From assembly GCA_002868945.1 (NCBI GenBank), contig PKTX01000028.1, forward strand, positions 42,595 to 106,594: a DNA stretch of 64,000 nt. The letters are read 5' to 3'. The DNA comes from Desulfobulbaceae bacterium (lineage in GTDB: Bacteria; Desulfobacterota; Desulfobulbia; Desulfobulbales; SURF-16). Shown piece by piece: positions 28,245 through 37,210 of the stretch. The notes below the pieces were generated by a model. It saw nothing but the letters and a program-made list of their open reading frames with translations, ran no database searches and was not told the origin of the DNA. How positions within the stretch are numbered: the first letter of the stretch is position 1; each line of letters opens with the position of its first letter. The position numbers were made by a program, and so were the translations under genes.

Positions 28245-29330
28245 TCATGTCCCTGCCTCGCCCTGCTGGCCCACACTGAGCAACAGATCATAGAGGGCCT
28301 GGTTGACATAGTAGTTTTCCTTGCCGATCTTGTGCTTGACCAGAAGACCAATACCCACCAGTTCCTCCAGATACTTGGTGGCCGTGTTGCGGTGCACCTG
28401 GAGCTCCCGCACCACAAAATCAATCTTAGTATAGGGGTGGCGAAAGAGGTTATTGATCAGGTCCTGGCTGTAGATCTTGGGCAACTTTTGACGCATGGCA
28501 TTTTTGTAGCTCTGCATCAGCACCTTCATGCCCTGAATAAGGGTGACGGTCTGCCGCGAGGTCTGGGCGATGCCCTCCAACATAAAGAGGAGCCACTCCT
28601 CCCAGGCCTGGTCGGTACGGACCTTCTGGAGGAGGCAGTAATAGTCGGCCTTGTTCTGGTTGATATAGCGAGAAAGGTAGAGCACCGGGCTGTGGAGCAA
28701 CCCCTCCTTGACCAGGTAGAGAATATTGATGACCCTACCAGTGCGGCCATTACCGTCATAAAATGGATGGATGGACTCAAAATGATGGTGGATAACCGCC
28801 ATCCGGGTGAGCGGGTCCCAGTCAACAAGGTCCTCATTGATAAAACGCTCAAGCTCGGCCATGAGGCCGGCCAGCTTTTCCGGTGAGGGCGGGGTATAGA
28901 TAACCTCCTCGGTCTGCTCATTCTTGAGCGCTGTACCCGGCACCTTACGAAAACCAGCCTTGTTACCCTCAATGGCAGCCTGGATCTTAATGATGTCATT
29001 ATTAGTGAGCAGGCCGGTGCGTTCCACCTGCTCATAACCATCATAAAGGGCAGCAGCGTAGTTATGGACCTCCTTGGCAGCCAGGGTGGCAAACTGCTGG
29101 CTCAGGCGATCGCTCTGGTAGATGTCATCGTGGGTGGTGATGATGTTCTCGATGGCAGAGCTATCCTTGGCCTCCTGCAGCGACAGGGTGCTGACCAGAA
29201 TTGTCTGGTTGGGGATAATGGCTGCCACCCCTTTGAGCTCGGCCAGGGCCTGGTGGGCCTTCACCAACATCTTCATGACTGGTTTTGATTCTATATCCCC
29301 CTGGGGCAGAACAGGCATGATCTCGGTCAT
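28245..29330 (-). CDS. Fic family protein inside the hsd operon (first)
   Basis: A 361-residue Fic-domain protein predicted to transfer AMP or another nucleotide moiety onto a target. The catalytic loop HPFYDGNGRTGR lies at 188-199. An N-terminal inhibitory helix motif (S/T)xxxE(G/N) is present as S57-S-A-I-E61-N62, so activity should be self-restrained (class II type). The C terminus is a winged helix (HPYTKIDFVVRELQVHRNTA). The ATG at 29330 overlaps the stop of the truncated hsdR fragment (ATGA). It is bracketed by two copies of the hsdS-hsdR junction, suggesting a later insertion. Target unknown. Confidence 0.9.
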   Translation of the reverse strand: MTEIMPVLPQGDIESKPVMKMLVKAHQALAELKGVAAIIPNQTILVSTLSLQEAKDSSAIENIITTHDDIYQSDRLSQQFATLAAKEVHNYAAALYDGYEQVERTGLLTNNDIIKIQAAIEGNKAGFRKVPGTALKNEQTEEVIYTPPSPEKLAGLMAELERFINEDLVDWDPLTRMAVIHHHFESIHPFYDGNGRTGRVINILYLVKEGLLHSPVLYLSRYINQNKADYYCLLQKVRTDQAWEEWLLFMLEGIAQTSRQTVTLIQGMKVLMQSYKNAMRQKLPKIYSQDLINNLFRHPYTKIDFVVRELQVHRNTATKYLEELVGIGLLVKHKIGKENYYVNQALYDLLLSVGQQGEAGT

Positions 29331-29536
29331 AGGGTCACCCCCATCTTTTCTAAATGTTCGTTGCACTTGGCGGCAAGCTCCCGCTCGCTGAATGTCGTGT
29401 TATTAAAGGCCCCGAGCTGGTGCCGCAGGTTAGCCAGCAGGCTCTCCTCGTCACGGATCTCCACCTGGCTATAGCCCAGGCTACCGAGCTGTTTGACCAG
29501 GTTGTCTTCCAGTATGGCTTCGGGTTGATGACTCAT
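29327..29536 (-). pseudogene. Truncated hsdR N terminus (69 codons) ahead of fic
   Basis: The frame starts MSHQPEAILEDNLVKQLG, nearly identical to the start of HsdR for 56 residues through FSERELAA, then diverges into KCNEHLEKMGVTL and stops. It overlaps hsdS upstream (ATGA at 29536-29533) and fic downstream (ATGA at 29330-29327), so it is translated if the operon is. It lacks the nuclease motif and helicase. It may be a relic acting only as a translational link. Confidence 0.75.
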
Positions 29537-29591
29537 ACGAACATTTTTTGGAGGAGGCCTTTCTTGAAGGTTTGGCTTTGGGTGAGTTGGT
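29369..29591. repeat. hsdS-hsdR junction repeat, copy 1 (at hsdS)
   Basis: It covers the last 18 or so codons of hsdS (QLTQSQTFKKGLLQKMF) and the first 56 codons of the hsdR fragment. Copy 2 lies at 27735-27957. The copies are in direct orientation about 1.63 kb apart with the fic gene between them. Recombination between them would delete fic and leave a normal hsdS-hsdR junction. Confidence 0.75.
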
Positions 29592-30849
29592 TTTGGACGG
29601 CTTCTATTTTTTGGTCAATACCAGTCAAGAATAAGGCGATTTTCTGTTGTTCTTCATAGCTTGGGTAAGGCACTTTAAACGTGCGGATATTCTGAAAATT
29701 TAACCCCTCACGCCCTCCACCAGCTTGACTTTGAAATATTAGCTTTTGGCCATAATAAGAACTTAGAAAGATTTGATAAAAATACTCAGAGGCCTCTTCA
29801 GCCATTCGTATTATGCATACATGCTGGTTTACGTTACCTGTCGTAAAATTGGCTGGAACTACACAACTTCTACCAATTGATGCCCCCGTAATATTCAGCA
29901 AGATATCTGAAGCGTATACCTCAGAACTTTTCATGCTATTGTGCATCTCAGAGCTAATATACGTTATGTCATCAAGCAACAAGCGGTTGCTATTAACATT
30001 TTGACTTCTTATAAAAATTACCCCCTCATCTTGGTACACTTTGGCACCACCTTTGGGGGTTACGCCGCTTCCAATTTTTGTTACTAAATCCCCCAACCTC
30101 TTCTCCCGCCAATCCGGATAGTCCTGGCCGTTGTCATCCTTGGTCGCTCCTGCGCGTCCTGCGCCCGCGACATTTGCACGTCCCTGTGCGGCAAAGCGGA
30201 TCTGCTGGGAGAAGATCTTTTGCATCACCCCTTTCTTGTACTGCTCCAGCAGCTCCTTCTGGCGGCTCAACTGCTGGATCTTGCCATCCACGGCAGAGAG
30301 AAACGCGGCGATTTTTTGTTGTTCGGGGAGGGGAGGAGTATTAACCTCAAAAGCTCTAATGGTTTTTAGGTTAAGCCCAGCTTTAGCACCTGAATCGTTT
30401 AGGCGATTAAAGCGATTATTACTTGATGTCAGAGCTAGAAAATACGCAACAAATGTTGGAGCAGTCAGATCAATTCTTGGTTTAACAAGAGCTATATGTT
30501 GATTGATGTATGCCTTTCCAAAATTTTCTGGAATAAGACCAATTTTCCCAAGTTCCGCTGTAATGGAAATAAGGATATCACCGGTTTTCAGTGATGTCCT
30601 CAAGCCATCTGAGGAATTTAGGGGGAGAGTTACATATTTCATATCGTCGAGAATTAACCGAATATTACCGTCACGCGGAAGATTTGTCATTCGGATGAAT
30701 TTATCTCCTTTGGGCGTATAAAACTGGGCCCAATCTCGCGAACCACTTGTGACTTGGGAAGACAACTTACTTAGTTGAGTTGCCTCCCACTCACCCTCAA
30801 ACTCCGGAAAGCGCAGCTCGGGCACCATCTTGCCCATCTTCCTGGTCAT
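29533..30849 (-). CDS. hsdS: Type I restriction-modification specificity subunit S
   Basis: A 438-residue DNA-recognition subunit. Two target-recognition domains alternate with two conserved helical spacers. TRD1 ends in PPLPEQQKIAAFLSAVDGKI with KELLEQYKKGVMQKIFSQ; TRD2 ends in SYEEQQKIALFLTGIDQKI with TFKKGLLQKMF. Each spacer separates the half-sites of a bipartite target, which cannot be predicted here. The ATG at 30849 overlaps the stop of the preceding fic gene (ATGA). An in-frame TTG at 30864 is less likely. Both half-repeats are complete, so the protein should be functional. Confidence 0.94.
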   Translation of the reverse strand: MTRKMGKMVPELRFPEFEGEWEATQLSKLSSQVTSGSRDWAQFYTPKGDKFIRMTNLPRDGNIRLILDDMKYVTLPLNSSDGLRTSLKTGDILISITAELGKIGLIPENFGKAYINQHIALVKPRIDLTAPTFVAYFLALTSSNNRFNRLNDSGAKAGLNLKTIRAFEVNTPPLPEQQKIAAFLSAVDGKIQQLSRQKELLEQYKKGVMQKIFSQQIRFAAQGRANVAGAGRAGATKDDNGQDYPDWREKRLGDLVTKIGSGVTPKGGAKVYQDEGVIFIRSQNVNSNRLLLDDITYISSEMHNSMKSSEVYASDILLNITGASIGRSCVVPANFTTGNVNQHVCIIRMAEEASEYFYQIFLSSYYGQKLIFQSQAGGGREGLNFQNIRTFKVPYPSYEEQQKIALFLTGIDQKIEAVQNQLTQSQTFKKGLLQKMFV

Positions 30850-31835
30850 GGTTGCACCTGCCAATGGCCGCTTTTCTGACTGCCCAGCCGAACAAGCCTG
30901 TTTTCGTCCTTCAACAGGGCAATATCCCTCTTGATGGTCTTGCTGCTGACCTGGCAGAGTTCGGCCAACCGGGCAATGGTGATTGCACGGTCGGCAGCAA
31001 TCAGGGCGACAATCCGCTGCCGCCGTTTTAAGGGGACATCTTTAGGGACATTTATGGGGACATCGCTGCTTGTCCGGGCAGCATCCCGGCAGGCGGTAAG
31101 GATGGCAGCCAGCATAAACTCGATAAATTCCGTACTGTCACCGGAGTCATCGGCCCGGCGCAGGGTTTGATAATAGCCGTCCTGCTGCTCTCGGATCACA
31201 CTTTCGAGGGGCAGCGAGGCAAACACATCTTTCCAACGGCTGAGGATAAGGGTCTGCCAGAGCCGCCCCATCCTGCCGTTGCCATCCGCAAAGGGATGGA
31301 TGAACTCAAACTCGTAATGAAAAACCGAAGAGGCAACAAGCGGGTGGTGGTCAGTGGTTGCCAACCAGTGCAGAAGACCGCGAACCAGCTGCGGCACCAT
31401 CTCGGCGCCGGGGGCGACATGCACCACATCCTCGCCCTGCTTGATGCCCACACTGGCCCGGCGGTAAACACCGGCCTTGGCAAGAACATCACCCATCAGC
31501 AACCGGTGCGCCGCCAGCAGATCTTTTTCACTGGCCATTTCAAAACCCGCCAGGTTCTCATAGGCCTTGATAGCGCCATGCACCTCACCAATCTCCCGCA
31601 CCGGGCCGGCAACCCTTTTGCCGTCAATAATGGCGCTCACCTGCTCCACGCTCAAGGTGTTCCCCTCAATGGCCAGCGTGGAGGTGATGGTCTTGACCAG
31701 ATTGCCCTTCCGCAGTTGCGGCGAGGCCGGGTCAAGACCAGCGGCATCAAGATAGCCCACCACCTCGCTGATCTCAGCCACCAGGGCCAAGATTTTTTTG
31801 CTGATGGTAAAGGGTGGTTGATAGTTTTCAGTCAT
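30846..31835 (-). CDS. Fic family protein inside the hsd operon (second)
   Basis: A 329-residue Fic protein, distinct from the one at 28245. The N-terminal inhibitory motif is T53-L-A-I-E57-G58 in STLAIEGNTLS. The catalytic loop HPFADGNGRMGR is at 180-191. A C-terminal winged helix (RAITIARLAELCQVSSKTIK) suggests DNA binding or autoregulation. The start at 31835 has a distant AAGGGGAACC. The next gene, hsdS, starts on its stop codon, so the two are coupled. It lies between hsdM and hsdS, splitting the usual pair. The target is unknown. Confidence 0.9.
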   Translation of the reverse strand: MTENYQPPFTISKKILALVAEISEVVGYLDAAGLDPASPQLRKGNLVKTITSTLAIEGNTLSVEQVSAIIDGKRVAGPVREIGEVHGAIKAYENLAGFEMASEKDLLAAHRLLMGDVLAKAGVYRRASVGIKQGEDVVHVAPGAEMVPQLVRGLLHWLATTDHHPLVASSVFHYEFEFIHPFADGNGRMGRLWQTLILSRWKDVFASLPLESVIREQQDGYYQTLRRADDSGDSTEFIEFMLAAILTACRDAARTSSDVPINVPKDVPLKRRQRIVALIAADRAITIARLAELCQVSSKTIKRDIALLKDENRLVRLGSQKSGHWQVQP

Positions 31836-32069
31836 TGTTTTTTGGTTCCCCTTGTCAGGCAGCCGAGCACCGCAGCAACTGACGAACAAGGAGCTTAAAC
31901 TGTTTGAGTGCGCTGCAAAGCGGGCGGGGTGTTACGCTCCCGCCAGTTTCGAGAAGCACGGACAATCCCGCAACGCCGGGCAAGTGGCCGGGGCGCCTTT
32001 CCTTTTGGTTCGTTTTCTTTGGGCAAGCAGCCAGTGCAACGGACGAAGAAAATGAACAGCGTACATACT
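31836..32069. other. 234-nt gap between hsdM and fic
   Basis: No gene is supportable. The stretch has GCGCCTTTCCTTTTGG followed by TTCGTTTTCTTTGGGCAAGC, resembling a common proteobacterial intergenic repeat that is normally followed by its inverted half; here only GAAGAAAATGAAC remains. A GCGGGCGGGGTGTTACGC segment precedes it. This may be a decayed repeat inserted into the operon, which would make the hsdM-fic spacing secondary. Confidence 0.35.
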
Positions 32070-33629
32070 TCAAAACGGTGCCTCAATGCCAAGCTGCTGG
32101 CAGTAATCGGCAATCACCGAGTCGGTCTCCCGCATCTCCTTATCCAGGGCCTTGAGTTCCTGGGCCACGGCCTGCAGGTCCACCGGCTCCTCTTCCTCAA
32201 AGGTGTCGACATAACGGGGGATGTTGAGGTTGTAGTCGTTCTCCGCCACCTCGCCCAGCTGCGCCACATAGCTGTACTTGTCCTCGGTTGTGCGCTCCCG
32301 AAAGGTGGTGACGATGCGCTCGATATCCTCTAGGCGCAGGGCGTTCTGGTTCTTGGCCTTCTCAAAATGGGCGCTGGCATCAATAAAGAGGATGTTGTCC
32401 CTGTGCTCCCGCTGTTTTTTGAGCACCAGGATGCAGGTGGGGATGGAGGTGCCGTAGAAGATATTGGCCGGCAGGCCGATCACCGCATCCAGATAGTTGC
32501 GCTCCTTGATCAGATACTGGCGGATATGGCCCTCGGCCGCACCGCGAAAGAGCACGCCATGGGGCAGGACCACGGCCATGGCGCCGTCATCATCGAGCTG
32601 GTGGACCATGTGCTGGACAAAGGCAAAATCCGCCTTGGACTTGGGGGCCAGCTTGCCGTAGGGGGCAAAGCGGTCATCACTCATAAAAAGGGGGCTGGCG
32701 CTCCAATTGGCCGAGAAGGGCGGATTGGCGACAATGGCCTCAAAGCGCTGGTCGACATGCTGGGGATGCTCCAGGGTGTTTTCGTTCTTGATGTCAAACC
32801 TGCGGTAGTGGACATTGTGCATGATCATGTTCATGCGGCACAGGTTGTAGGTGGTGGGGTTGGACTCCTGGCCAAAGAAGCCGCCCACCTCCTTAACCTC
32901 CTTGGCGACCCGCAGCAGCAGGGAGCCGGAACCGCAGGTGGGGTCGTAGGCGCTCTTAAGCCTTTTCTTGCCGGTGGTGACGATCTTGGCCAGGATCATA
33001 CTGACCTGATAGGGGGTGTAGAACTCGCCCGCCTTCTTACCGGCACTGCTGGCAAACTGGCCGATCAGGTACTCATAGGCATCGCCCAGCACGTCGCTCT
33101 CGGTATCCTCCAGCTTAAAGTCAATGGCATCAAGATGGGTGAGCACCTTGACGATCAGCTCATTCTTGGCCATCTCGCTCCTGCCCAGCTTGGAGCTGGT
33201 CAGGTCCAGATCCTCAAAGAGGTTGTCAAAATCCTCCTCACTCTCCGTACCCCTGGTGGACTGGGCAATACTGGTGAGCGTTTTGGTGAGGTCATCCAGG
33301 ATAAAGGCATGTTTGCCGCCGCCATTGCCGCGCGCGGCCAGCACATGGAAGAGCTCCGAGGGTTTCATGAAATAACCCAACTTGTCCAGGGATGCGTCCT
33401 GAATTTCCTCTAAATATTTTTGGCCTTCCTGACTCTCCTCGTCGATATCCGCGTAGAGAAAACCGTCCGGCTCCAGCACCTCATCGGCGTAGCTATTCAT
33501 CCGCTCGCTGAGGAATTTATAGAAGATAAAACCCAATATGTAATCACGGAACTCATCCGCCCCCATCCTGCCCCGCAGGGTGTTGGCGATGTTCCAAAGC
33601 TGCTGCTCAAGTTTCTGTTTTGCTGTCAT
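32070..33629 (-). CDS. hsdM: Type I restriction-modification methyltransferase subunit M
   Basis: A 519-residue N6-adenine methyltransferase subunit. The HsdM_N helical domain spans about 1-140 (LRGRMGADEFRDYILGFIFYK). S-adenosylmethionine motif I is YDPTCGSGSLLLRVAKE and catalytic motif IV is VANPPFSANW. Length and order are normal. It forms M2S with HsdS to methylate and, with HsdR, to restrict. It is the first gene of the operon, and the promoter should lie in the 45-nt gap before it or further upstream. Confidence 0.96.
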   Translation of the reverse strand: MTAKQKLEQQLWNIANTLRGRMGADEFRDYILGFIFYKFLSERMNSYADEVLEPDGFLYADIDEESQEGQKYLEEIQDASLDKLGYFMKPSELFHVLAARGNGGGKHAFILDDLTKTLTSIAQSTRGTESEEDFDNLFEDLDLTSSKLGRSEMAKNELIVKVLTHLDAIDFKLEDTESDVLGDAYEYLIGQFASSAGKKAGEFYTPYQVSMILAKIVTTGKKRLKSAYDPTCGSGSLLLRVAKEVKEVGGFFGQESNPTTYNLCRMNMIMHNVHYRRFDIKNENTLEHPQHVDQRFEAIVANPPFSANWSASPLFMSDDRFAPYGKLAPKSKADFAFVQHMVHQLDDDGAMAVVLPHGVLFRGAAEGHIRQYLIKERNYLDAVIGLPANIFYGTSIPTCILVLKKQREHRDNILFIDASAHFEKAKNQNALRLEDIERIVTTFRERTTEDKYSYVAQLGEVAENDYNLNIPRYVDTFEEEEPVDLQAVAQELKALDKEMRETDSVIADYCQQLGIEAPF

Positions 33630-33674
33630 ATTTTTTGTATATTTTGGCGATAAGAGTGGCTCTGGCGCCCTGTG

Positions 33675-34016
33675 CTACAGGTAGTCGTCGTAAATCTGGC
33701 CGGAGCCGAGATCATAGAGCAGTGAATGGCACTGCGCATCAAACCACTTGTGAAAGAGTTTCAAATCTCTTTTGGGCGGCCAAAGCAGCTCATCGATGTA
33801 CCAGCTCGCAAGCTCGGTCTCAAACAGGTCCGCATAGTTGCGTTTAAGCCATGCCTCCAGGTTCTCGGCATCGCTATCGTCAATGAGGTAGACGGTTTTA
33901 TCACGATTGACCTCCCCAAGGCTGATGGGCGGAGACTCACCACTGGGGTCCGCGTCAGCGATCCACTTCATAAAGGGTTCCTTGTAATAGAGAATAAGGG
34001 CGGCACGATTTACCAT
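33675..34016 (-). CDS. Hypothetical protein, 113 residues
   Basis: Starts MVNRAALILYYKEPFMKWI with a GGAG site 8 nt upstream of the ATG at 34016. The sequence (DKTVYLIDDSDAENLEAWLK, ASWYIDELLWPPKRDLKLF, KWFDAQCHSLLYDLG) is acidic and aromatic and resembles a group of conserved small hypothetical proteins found near SEC-C proteins. It is cytoplasmic. The neighbour upstream on the same strand is a SEC-C protein 252 nt away. No function is known to me. Confidence 0.7.
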   Translation of the reverse strand: MVNRAALILYYKEPFMKWIADADPSGESPPISLGEVNRDKTVYLIDDSDAENLEAWLKRNYADLFETELASWYIDELLWPPKRDLKLFHKWFDAQCHSLLYDLGSGQIYDDYL

Positions 34017-34268
34017 GGCTTCTACTCCGCGTTTCAAAGGTTCAGGGGAGGGGGCAGAAAGTAACCCCCGATGGTGCGCAGAGCTGAGGGGATGCGCCGG
34101 GGGTGTTGTTCAAGAAAGGACTGTGACGGATTTGCGGGCAATATATCCACTATCGCCATCTTTGTAATATCTTTTAAGCACATCCCTGCCCAACAAGCGC
34201 TGGAGGCCATCTCATCCATGGCTGGCTGCTGCGTAATATGAGTTTTCCAGCCCAGCCCGAAACAGGGC

Positions 34269-35033
<765 letters not shown>

Positions 35034-35192
35034 CTCAAAGACCTTTGCGTTAATCCGGAAGGATGTCTCGGCCGTTTATGCCTCTGAGGCCGACATATCC
35101 GGCCCGCCCAAAAACGACTGCACTCTTTCCGACTTCATTTTCTTCGCCTTTTCCAGTATCCTTACAGTCGAATAATCGTAAAAACAACCACA

Positions 35193-35358
35193 GGGTATCT
35201 TGAATAATTGTCATTTTGCCCGATTTCTTCGTCGCTACAAAAATAAAAATGCTCACATATCATTAATATGCTGCGCTTTTTATTTTCTATGCTTCTTGAA
35301 CTCGAACAGGTAAGCGAGCGGAGCGAGACTCCGAAATATCTAATTATTCAAGATACCC
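35193..35358. repeat. Family A element, copy 3, with best-matched ends
   Basis: 166 bp bounded by GGGTATCTTGAATAATT and AATTATTCAAGATACCC, a perfect 17-bp terminal inverted repeat. The interior includes the TTTTTATTTTTGTAGCGACG module in inverted orientation (about 35222-35250) relative to copies 1 and 2, and AGGTAAGCGAGCGGAGCGAG at 35308. It ends 26 nt before the bacteriohemerythrin start codon, so it forms most of that gene's upstream region. Confidence 0.8.
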
Positions 35359-35384
35359 CACAGAAATGAAACAGGAGAATCAAT

Positions 35385-35792
35385 ATGGCCATGTTTGCCT
35401 GGAAGCCGGAGTACAGTGTCAACATCAAGGAAATCGACGATCAACACAAACAGCTTGTTGCCATGGTCAATGAGCTGCATGAGGCCATGACCCAGAAAAA
35501 GGGCAAGGAGGTATTGGGGCCTATCCTCGCCAAACTGATCAACTACACCGCCACCCACTTTGCCGCCGAAGAAAAGCTGATGCAGCAGCATGGCTACCCC
35601 GACTATGACAAACACAAGGCCAAGCATGAGAAGATGGTGCAGAAGGTCCTCGCCCTGCAGAACGACTATAAGGGCGGCAAGATCACCATGACCTTTGAGG
35701 TCTCCAAATTTCTGCAGGATTGGCTCAACAAGCATATCCTCGGCACGGATAAGCAGTACAGTGCCTTTCTTAACGACAAGGGCGTCTCCTGA
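35385..35792 (+). CDS. Bacteriohemerythrin
   Basis: A 135-residue diiron oxygen-binding protein. The ligands follow the family order: H21 (DDQHKQL), H58 and E62 (THFAAEEKLM), H77 and H81 (HKAKHEKM), H117 and D122 (HILGTDKQY). It is the size of single-domain bacteriohemerythrins, which bind oxygen reversibly and supply or scavenge it in anaerobes and microaerophiles. ACAGGAG precedes the ATG. Its upstream region is largely a family A element. A GC-rich terminator follows. Confidence 0.94.
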   Translation: MAMFAWKPEYSVNIKEIDDQHKQLVAMVNELHEAMTQKKGKEVLGPILAKLINYTATHFAAEEKLMQQHGYPDYDKHKAKHEKMVQKVLALQNDYKGGKITMTFEVSKFLQDWLNKHILGTDKQYSAFLNDKGVS

Positions 35793-35824
35793 CCTCGCCG
35801 TGCATTCGGGTGCACAACCAGAGA

Positions 35825-35867
35825 CCGGCCGGGCCGCCATGATGCGGCCCGGCCCGGCCTTTTTCAG
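35825..35867. terminator. Terminator between convergent genes
   Basis: GGCCGGGCCGC (35827-35837) pairs with GCGGCCCGGCC (35844-35854) around a 6-nt loop, and CTTTTTC follows shortly after. It serves the bacteriohemerythrin gene and lies at the 3' end of the oppositely oriented zinc-ribbon gene. Confidence 0.8.
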
Positions 35868-36136
35868 AGCTGCGGGTCAATATTGCCGGGGCCGCCGCAC
35901 TCTGGATCGTAGCAGGTGACGTTCTTAAAATCACACACCTCGCCGCAGCCCGGACACTTCTCCGGCGGCTGCTTGGCCTGTACGGTGCGGCCGCACTCGC
36001 CGCACTTCCACCACGGGTCGCCGTCCACCTTCATATAGACGCCGTGGGGCGAGTAGCCGCAATGGCCGCACACCTCGGTGATATCCTCGTAGTTCTTGCC
36101 GCACTCTTCGCATTTACCGGTCTTGGCCTTCATCAT
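35864..36136 (-). CDS. Cysteine-rich zinc-ribbon/rubredoxin-like small protein
   Basis: 90 residues with 11 cysteines. Ribbon one is GKCEECG and EVCGHCG. Ribbon two, WWKCGECGRTVQAKQPPEKC, then PGCGEVC, resembles the rubredoxin-type knuckle of rubrerythrin. The tail VTCYDPECGGPGNIDPQL has two further cysteines. It probably holds one or two iron or zinc Cys4 sites. Proteins of this build occur in Deltaproteobacteria near rubrerythrin-like genes; electron transfer is plausible but unproven. GGGAGG precedes the start by 6-7 nt. It is convergent with bacteriohemerythrin. Confidence 0.8.
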   Translation of the reverse strand: MMKAKTGKCEECGKNYEDITEVCGHCGYSPHGVYMKVDGDPWWKCGECGRTVQAKQPPEKCPGCGEVCDFKNVTCYDPECGGPGNIDPQL

Positions 36137-36432
36137 ATTACCTCCCGGAAAGTTATTTCCCCTGAACTTTCATGGACTCTCCCTCCATTATGCAGGCCCG
36201 GGACAGACAAAACCAGGCTTTTTTCATGCGGGCCAGGGCCCATCCTCCCAAGACCATCCGTCCACTCACCCTCACCAACAACACACCATCTGGCCGCACT
36301 AACCCTTCCCCCACATATAGACCACCTAACAAAATAATAAAATTTCCTTTTAACAACCGCCTAACTTCAAACTAACAGAAGACGGCGAAAGTGGGACGGT
36401 CGACAACAACAAAGCTGTGGAGAACTGTACCG

Positions 36433-37161
36433 ATGCCTAAAAGCATAGACTCAAGTAACGGCAGCCAGCCCATTTACCGGCAAGTGAGTATCATTTTGGC
36501 ACACGAGATCCGTAAGGCATACACGCCCGGGGACCTGTTGCCCTCGGAGACCAAACTGGCCCGACGCTTCAACATCAATCGGCACACCCTGCGCCGGGCC
36601 GTGGATGAGCTGATTAACAGCGGCGTTGTCAATCGAGTCCGAGGCAAGGGCACCTTTGTCATCACCCCGGTCATCGACTACGACATCAAAAAGACCACCC
36701 GTTTCACCGAAAATTTGGAATCCCAGGGACGGAGGGCCCACAGCCAGGTGATTCGCAAAATCGCTCTCTCCGCCCCGAAGGGGGTGGCCAAAATGCTCGG
36801 CCTGAAAGAAAAGGAACCCGTGGCCCTCATCGAGACCCTGCGCCAGGCCGACAACAGCCCCTTTTGCCTGGTCTCCCACTTTCTGCCATATAACAAATTC
36901 TTCCAGGTCTTAAAGAAATACGAAACCGGCTCCCTCCATCGCTTTATCCGTAAGGAATACCACCTCCACCTGCAACGCACCCTGAGCCTGATCACGGCCG
37001 TGCTCCCCAAGCAGAACGATGCCGAGCTTCTTCGCACCGGCATAAACAGCCCTTTGTTACGGGTGAAAAGCCTTAATGTCGATACCGTCACCGGCATGCC
37101 GGTGGAATACGCAATTGCACGTTTTCGCGGTGATGCTGCGCAGCTTTCCGTTGAACCATAA
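36433..37161 (+). CDS. phnF: GntR-family regulator PhnF
   Basis: A 242-residue HutC-subfamily repressor. The winged helix is at 12-80 (QPIYRQVSIILAHEIRKAY, LPSETKLARRFNINRHTLRR) and a UTRA ligand-binding domain follows to the end (RALxxVxLP-type segments, MPVEYAIARFRGD). Position at the head of the phn genes and family membership indicate that it represses phosphonate genes until substrate or phosphate status changes. GGAGA lies about 10 nt ahead of the ATG at 36433; an in-frame GTG at 36391 is possible. The AT-rich 36300-36390 should hold the operon promoter. Confidence 0.88.
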   Translation: MPKSIDSSNGSQPIYRQVSIILAHEIRKAYTPGDLLPSETKLARRFNINRHTLRRAVDELINSGVVNRVRGKGTFVITPVIDYDIKKTTRFTENLESQGRRAHSQVIRKIALSAPKGVAKMLGLKEKEPVALIETLRQADNSPFCLVSHFLPYNKFFQVLKKYETGSLHRFIRKEYHLHLQRTLSLITAVLPKQNDAELLRTGINSPLLRVKSLNVDTVTGMPVEYAIARFRGDAAQLSVEP

Positions 37162-37210
37162 CGTTAGACACCAGTTGTTTTGACCCCCATACCTAAGGAG
37201 AACAACCACC

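Noticed and set aside
28111..28293. 60-codon open frame on the plus strand between hsdR and fic
   Set aside because: Composition is low-complexity with repeated CGTGTGCAC, no ribosome site fits, and it overlaps the fic 3' end.
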